Shown: positions 45,309-49,007 of the stretch, piece by piece
How positions within the stretch are numbered: position 1 is the first letter of the stretch
Layout of the letters: each line of letters opens with the position of its first letter
NCBI GenBank assembly: GCA_022571865.1
Contig: JACZXA010000006.1
Coordinates: forward strand, 1-49,007
DNA: 49,007 nucleotides
DNA from: Pseudomonadota bacterium
GTDB lineage: Bacteria > Pseudomonadota > Gammaproteobacteria > Pseudomonadales > Azotimanducaceae
Direction: 5' to 3'
The notes under the pieces: model-generated
Databases searched by the model: none
The model's input: only the letters and a program-made list of their open reading frames with translations
Told to the model about the DNA's origin: nothing
Position numbers and translations under genes: made by a program

Positions 45309-46592
45309 ATGTTTGCATCGGACGCCAAGCTTGAAGAATTCGACGAGGACCTTGCCGCCGCGATCAATCAGGAGAACCGCCGACAGGAAGAACACGTCGA
45401 ACTCATCGCCTCTGAGAACTACGCCAGTCCGCGGGTCATGGCGGCCCAGGGCACCACGTTGACCAACAAGTACGCGGAAGGTTACCCGCACAAGCGTTAT
45501 TACGGCGGGTGCGAATTCGTCGATAAGGTGGAACTGCTCGCCCTGGAGCGAGTGAAGGCGTTGTTTGGTGCCCACTACGCGAACGTGCAACCCCACTCGG
45601 GTTCCCAGGCGAACGCGGCGGTGTATCTCGCTTTGCTGAATGCCGGGGATACGATTCTCGGCATGAGCCTCGCCGATGGGGGTCACCTGACCCATGGTGC
45701 GTCGGTCAATTTCTCGGGACGGTTGTACAACTCCGTGCAATACGGCCTCGAGGCCGAGAGTGGTGAGGTGGATTACAATCAGGTCGCGACACTCGCCAAG
45801 GCGCATCGGCCCAAGTTGATCGTCGCCGGTTTTTCCGCATACTCGCGCCGGATGGACTGGCAGAAGTTCCGCGATATCGCCGATTCGGTCGGGGCGTTGC
45901 TCATGGTGGATATGGCGCATGTTGCAGGGTTGATTGCCGTCGGGCTTTATCCCAATCCCGTTGGGATCGCCGATGTCACCACAACGACGACCCACAAGAC
46001 ACTGCGAGGTCCGCGCGGTGGGGTGATCCTCGCGAAGGAAAACGCGGATATCGAGAAGAAACTGAACTCGGCGCTTTTTCCGGGATCTCAGGGTGGCCCT
46101 TTGATGCACGTGATCGCGGCCAAAGCAGTCGCGTTCAAGGAGGCGCAAGGCGAGGAGTTCAAGGTCTATCAGACCCAGGTGTTGGCCAATGCTCGGGTCA
46201 TGGCAGAGGGTTTCGTCTCACGGGGTTACCGGGTGGTTTCCGGGGGCACGGACAATCACCTATTCCTTCTCGATCTCATCGACAAGGAGATCACCGGTAA
46301 GGCGGCCGATGCAGCGCTTGGCCGTGCCAACATCACCGTCAACAAAAACGCGGTCCCAAACGATCCGCGCTCACCCTTTGTCACCAGCGGATTGCGGATC
46401 GGTACCCCGGCGGTAACGACACGCGGCTTCAAGGAGGCGGAGTGCGAAACTCTCACTACCTGGATGTGTGATGTGCTGGATGATCTGGAAAACGACAATA
46501 TGATCTCGAGCGTGCGCCAGAAAGTGTTGGAACTTTGTCGCAAGTTTCCCGTTTATCAAGGAGCCTGTCTTGAAGCTGAGTCTGTGGAGTAG
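45309..46592 (+). CDS. glyA: serine hydroxymethyltransferase
   Basis: 427 residues. It converts serine and tetrahydrofolate into glycine and 5,10-methylenetetrahydrofolate. The PLP lysine lies in [15 protein letters not shown], and the conserved [36 protein letters not shown] and [11 protein letters not shown] blocks are intact. A possible -10 TACAAT (45271-45276) has no good -35. The gap upstream to ettA shows no other feature. nrdR follows after 30 bp, in which a 14-bp perfect palindrome (46601-46614) sits. Confidence 0.98.
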   Translation: MFASDAKLEEFDEDLAAAINQENRRQEEHVELIASENYASPRVMAAQGTTLTNKYAEGYPHKRYYGGCEFVDKVELLALERVKALFGAHYANVQPHSGSQANAAVYLALLNAGDTILGMSLADGGHLTHGASVNFSGRLYNSVQYGLEAESGEVDYNQVATLAKAHRPKLIVAGFSAYSRRMDWQKFRDIADSVGALLMVDMAHVAGLIAVGLYPNPVGIADVTTTTTHKTLRGPRGGVILAKENADIEKKLNSALFPGSQGGPLMHVIAAKAVAFKEAQGEEFKVYQTQVLANARVMAEGFVSRGYRVVSGGTDNHLFLLDLIDKEITGKAADAALGRANITVNKNAVPNDPRSPFVTSGLRIGTPAVTTRGFKEAECETLTTWMCDVLDDLENDNMISSVRQKVLELCRKFPVYQGACLEAESVE

Positions 46593-46622
46593 TTTGAACC
46601 ACCCCGGCCGGGGTCGTTAAGC

Positions 46623-47081
46623 GTGCACTGTCAGTTTTGCGGCGCTGACGACACCAAGGTGATCGATTCACGCCTGGTAGCGGAAGGGGATTCCGTTCGG
46701 CGCCGGCGTGAGTGTCAAACTTGCGGCGAACGATTCACCACGTTTGAGAGCGCGGAGCTCGTGATGCCGCGCATCGTCAAACGCGACGGCAGCCGGGAAC
46801 CCTTCAACGAGGACAAGCTGCGCCACGGTTTGCAGAAAGCACTGGAGAAGCGTCCGGTGAGTATCGAAGAGATTGACAGTAGCTTGAACCGAATCACGCA
46901 CCGGTTGCGATCCACCGGGGAACGTGAGTTGCCATCGATCAGGGTTGGCGAGGAGGTCATGAGTGAACTGCGCAAGATCGATCACGTGGCTTACGTGCGA
47001 TTTGCCTCTGTTTACCTGGATTTTCAGGATATCAGCGAGTTTCAGGACGAGATCCAGAAACTCACCGGGGATGGTGATTAG
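46623..47081 (+). CDS. nrdR: transcriptional repressor NrdR
   Basis: 152 residues, the usual size. A zinc ribbon at the N-terminus ([28 protein letters not shown]) binds NrdR boxes, and an ATP-cone (about 49-139) senses nucleotides. It represses ribonucleotide reductase genes. GTG start at 46623. No NrdR box was recognised in this window. The nrdR-ribD order is conserved in gammaproteobacteria. Confidence 0.97.
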   Translation: MHCQFCGADDTKVIDSRLVAEGDSVRRRRECQTCGERFTTFESAELVMPRIVKRDGSREPFNEDKLRHGLQKALEKRPVSIEEIDSSLNRITHRLRSTGERELPSIRVGEEVMSELRKIDHVAYVRFASVYLDFQDISEFQDEIQKLTGDGD

Positions 47082-47108
47082 CACCAGCCCAGAGATGCGG
47101 CCGCGCCG

Positions 47109-48200
47109 ATGATCCGGGAATCCGATCTGATCTACTTGCGCGCATCTGTCGAGTTGGCCGAAGGCGGACTCTATTCCTGCACGCCCAACCCCAGGGTCGG
47201 TTGCATCATCGCACGCGACGGACTGATCCTGGGACGTGGTTGGCACGTCCGCGCCGGCGAAGCGCATGCGGAAGTCAACGCGATGAATGATGCGCTCAGC
47301 CGGGGATTTTCCGACCTGAGCGGCGCGACTGTTTATGTGAGTCTCGAGCCTTGCGCGTTTCATGGCCGCACGCCTCCTTGCAGCGAAGGTCTCATCCGCG
47401 CCAAGGTGGCACGGGTGGTCGCGGCGATGCGTGACCCACATCCAGAGGTTCTTGGCCGGGGTTTTACCGAGCTGCGCGATGCGGGGATCGGGGTAGATGT
47501 CATCGAACTGCCGGAAGCCGGTTTGCTCAATGCGGGGTACAGCAAACGGATGATCAGCGGTCGACCCCTGGTGCGGCTCAAGGTGGCAACCAGCCTGGAC
47601 GGCCGAACGGCCATGGCCTCAGGTGAAAGCCAATGGATCACCGGAGTCGCCGCGCGAGCCGATGGTCAGTACTGGCGAGCTCGTAGCTGCGCTATCGTGA
47701 CAGGCATAGGCACGGTTCTGGCTGATGATCCCAGGCTCACGGTGCGCGATGAGGGATTTATGGTGGACGGTAACATCAGGCAACCGGTTCGCGTGGTTCT
47801 CGACACGAAACTGCGCACACCCCCGGAAGCTGCACTGCTACATGCAGATGGTGAGGTACTGATGGTTCACGGCGAAGGTGCTGAGCCGCGGCTCGCCGGA
47901 GTTGAGCACGTTGCCGTGGGGAAAACACGGGTCGATCTCGACAGGTTACTCGAGAAGCTCGCCGAACGCGGCTGCAACGAGGTGCTTGTTGAAGCGGGTG
48001 CCACCCTGTTGGGATCTTTCATCAGCGCGCGACTTTGGGATGAACTCATCGTCTATCTCGCCCCCAGGTTCATGGGTAGCGAAGCGAGACCGTTGGCGTA
48101 TTTACCGTTGGGCACCATGGACGCGGTGGTTGACGCTAGAATATCCGATTGCACGCAGTTGGGCGACGATCTGAGGATCCGTCTGCTCCCTGCGGATTGA
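47109..48200 (+). CDS. ribD: bifunctional riboflavin deaminase/reductase
   Basis: 363 residues. The N-terminal deaminase (about 1-145) has the zinc motifs HAEVNAM and EPCAFHGRTPPCSEGLI. The C-terminal reductase (about 148-360) has LKVATSLDGRTAMASGESQWITG. Together they carry out steps two and three of riboflavin synthesis from the GTP-derived pyrimidine. ATG at 47109, following nrdR after 27 bp. The usual followers ribE, ribBA and ribH are absent: nusB starts 16 bp after ribD ends. Confidence 0.97.
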   Translation: MIRESDLIYLRASVELAEGGLYSCTPNPRVGCIIARDGLILGRGWHVRAGEAHAEVNAMNDALSRGFSDLSGATVYVSLEPCAFHGRTPPCSEGLIRAKVARVVAAMRDPHPEVLGRGFTELRDAGIGVDVIELPEAGLLNAGYSKRMISGRPLVRLKVATSLDGRTAMASGESQWITGVAARADGQYWRARSCAIVTGIGTVLADDPRLTVRDEGFMVDGNIRQPVRVVLDTKLRTPPEAALLHADGEVLMVHGEGAEPRLAGVEHVAVGKTRVDLDRLLEKLAERGCNEVLVEAGATLLGSFISARLWDELIVYLAPRFMGSEARPLAYLPLGTMDAVVDARISDCTQLGDDLRIRLLPAD

Positions 48201-48216
48201 GATTTAAAGGATACCA

Positions 48217-48651
48217 ATGAGCTCTAGTTCCTGGGCCAGGCGCCACGCCCGACGAGCGTTGGTGCAAGCCGTTTATCAATGGCAGATGACCGACGCCGAC
48301 ACGCAGACGGTGGAAGCGCAATTCGAAGACGATGGTAGCCTCGCCAAGGCCGACCGCGAATTTTTTCGAGAAATGCTGCGGGGTGTGCTGCAGGGTAGCG
48401 ATGAGCTCGATGCGTGTTTCCAACCGCACCTCGACCGCAAACTGAAGGAACTCGACAAGGTGGAGCTTGCGCTGTTGCGTCTGGGCACTTTCGAGCTGAA
48501 GGAACGGTTAGAGGTACCATTCCGGGTGGTCATCAATGAATATGTCGAGCTCGCCAAAACGTTTGGCGCGGAAGATAGTCACAAGTACATCAACGGTATT
48601 TTAGACAAGTTATCAAACGTATTGCGGGCAGCAGAGCCACGAAGCTCGTGA
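48217..48651 (+). CDS. nusB: transcription antitermination protein NusB
   Basis: 144 residues, all-helical. NusB with S10 binds boxA in rRNA leaders to prevent premature termination. The N-terminal ARRHARRALVQAVYQWQM and the C-terminal VVINEYVELAKTFGAEDSHKYINGILDKL are the conserved signatures. ATG at 48217 has AAAGGA upstream. thiL overlaps its stop (GTGA). Confidence 0.97.
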   Translation: MSSSSWARRHARRALVQAVYQWQMTDADTQTVEAQFEDDGSLAKADREFFREMLRGVLQGSDELDACFQPHLDRKLKELDKVELALLRLGTFELKERLEVPFRVVINEYVELAKTFGAEDSHKYINGILDKLSNVLRAAEPRSS

Positions 48652-49007
48652 ACGAATTCGAGCTGATCGACCTGATGGTGGCCGAACTCGGTGATGCCGC
48701 AACCGGTGTCGTGTTGGGCCCGGGTGACGACGGCGCGGTAACTCGAGTGCCGGAAGGCTGCGAGCTCGTTTCGTCTATCGATGTGCTGGTGGCCGATGTG
48801 CATTTCCCGGCAGCCGCAGCCGCAAGGCTGGTGGGATACCGGGCGATCATGGTGAGCCTATCGGATCTTGCTGCCATGGGAGCGGAGCCGGGTTTTGCCC
48901 TCGTAGCGCTGACCCTTCCAGAGGCGAACGAGTTCTGGGCGGTTGAGTTCGCAAAGGGGATTGCCGGCGCGGCCAACAAGGTCGATATCAAGATTGTCGG
49001 GGGTAAC
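48648..49007 (+). CDS. thiL: thiamine-monophosphate kinase, N-terminal part (partial)
   Basis: First 120 codons, cut by the window end. ThiL phosphorylates thiamine monophosphate to the active pyrophosphate. The segments NEFELIDLM, LGPGDDGAV, SIDVLVADVHFP and VGYRAIMVSLSDLAAMGAEP are typical of this PurM-like family. GTG start overlaps the nusB stop codon, so the two are translationally coupled. Confidence 0.96.
   Translation, partial: MNEFELIDLMVAELGDAATGVVLGPGDDGAVTRVPEGCELVSSIDVLVADVHFPAAAAARLVGYRAIMVSLSDLAAMGAEPGFALVALTLPEANEFWAVEFAKGIAGAANKVDIKIVGGN

Overview
The window is a chromosomal segment of a gammaproteobacterium. No genus can be assigned from sequence alone. From parE/parC to radA the gene order follows the Pseudomonas-type chromosome: parE-parC, AhpA/YtjB-like protein, serB, FimX-like protein, psd-rhodanese, orn, queG, nnr-tsaE-amiB-mutL-miaA-hfq-hflX-hflK-hflC-hisZ-purA, tRNA-Leu, rnr-rlmB, rpsF-rpsR-rplI, dnaB. 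Base composition is moderately GC-rich, GTG and TTG starts are common, and many neighbours overlap by four bases (GTGA or ATGA), so the genome is compact.

Layout. 1-5.4 kb: topoisomerase IV (end of parE, a repeat array, parC), a membrane protein of the AhpA/YtjB family, and phosphoserine phosphatase. 5.4-9.3 kb, minus strand: a FimX-like protein with degenerate GGDEF and EAL motifs, and a large protein with a PilZ-like C-terminal region; together they suggest c-di-GMP control of a surface machine such as type IV pili. 9.5-12.6 kb: efp with its modifying enzyme epmA, then psd and a rhodanese. 12.9-27.5 kb: the long orn-to-purA housekeeping block covering RNA turnover, tRNA modification, mismatch repair, septal amidase, Hfq and HflX/K/C. 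Divergent transcription starts between queG and nnr, and nnr appears to begin with CTG.

27.5-33.6 kb is the accessory stretch, lying between purA and the 3' end of a tRNA-Leu gene. It holds a Trm112-like protein, the GTP cyclohydrolase FolE2, a ketoacyl-ACP synthase III-like enzyme, a 181-bp MITE-like element, a cation diffusion facilitator, a broken flavoprotein gene, and a four-gene cassette behind a textbook MerR-family promoter. The cassette encodes a Cys/Met-rich secreted protein, a MerP-like periplasmic metal-binding protein, a predicted outer-membrane beta-barrel and a MerT-like inner-membrane protein. No metal reductase or MerR-type regulator is present in the window. This is the strongest candidate for an undescribed system: a mer-like metal-trafficking route spanning both membranes.

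33.6-49 kb returns to housekeeping genes: RNase R, RlmB, ribosomal proteins S6 (with an unusual repeat-bearing tail), S18 and L9, DnaB, RadA, a PSMA-like M28 peptidase, EttA, GlyA, NrdR, RibD, NusB and the start of ThiL. The ribE, ribBA and ribH genes that usually sit between ribD and nusB are absent here.
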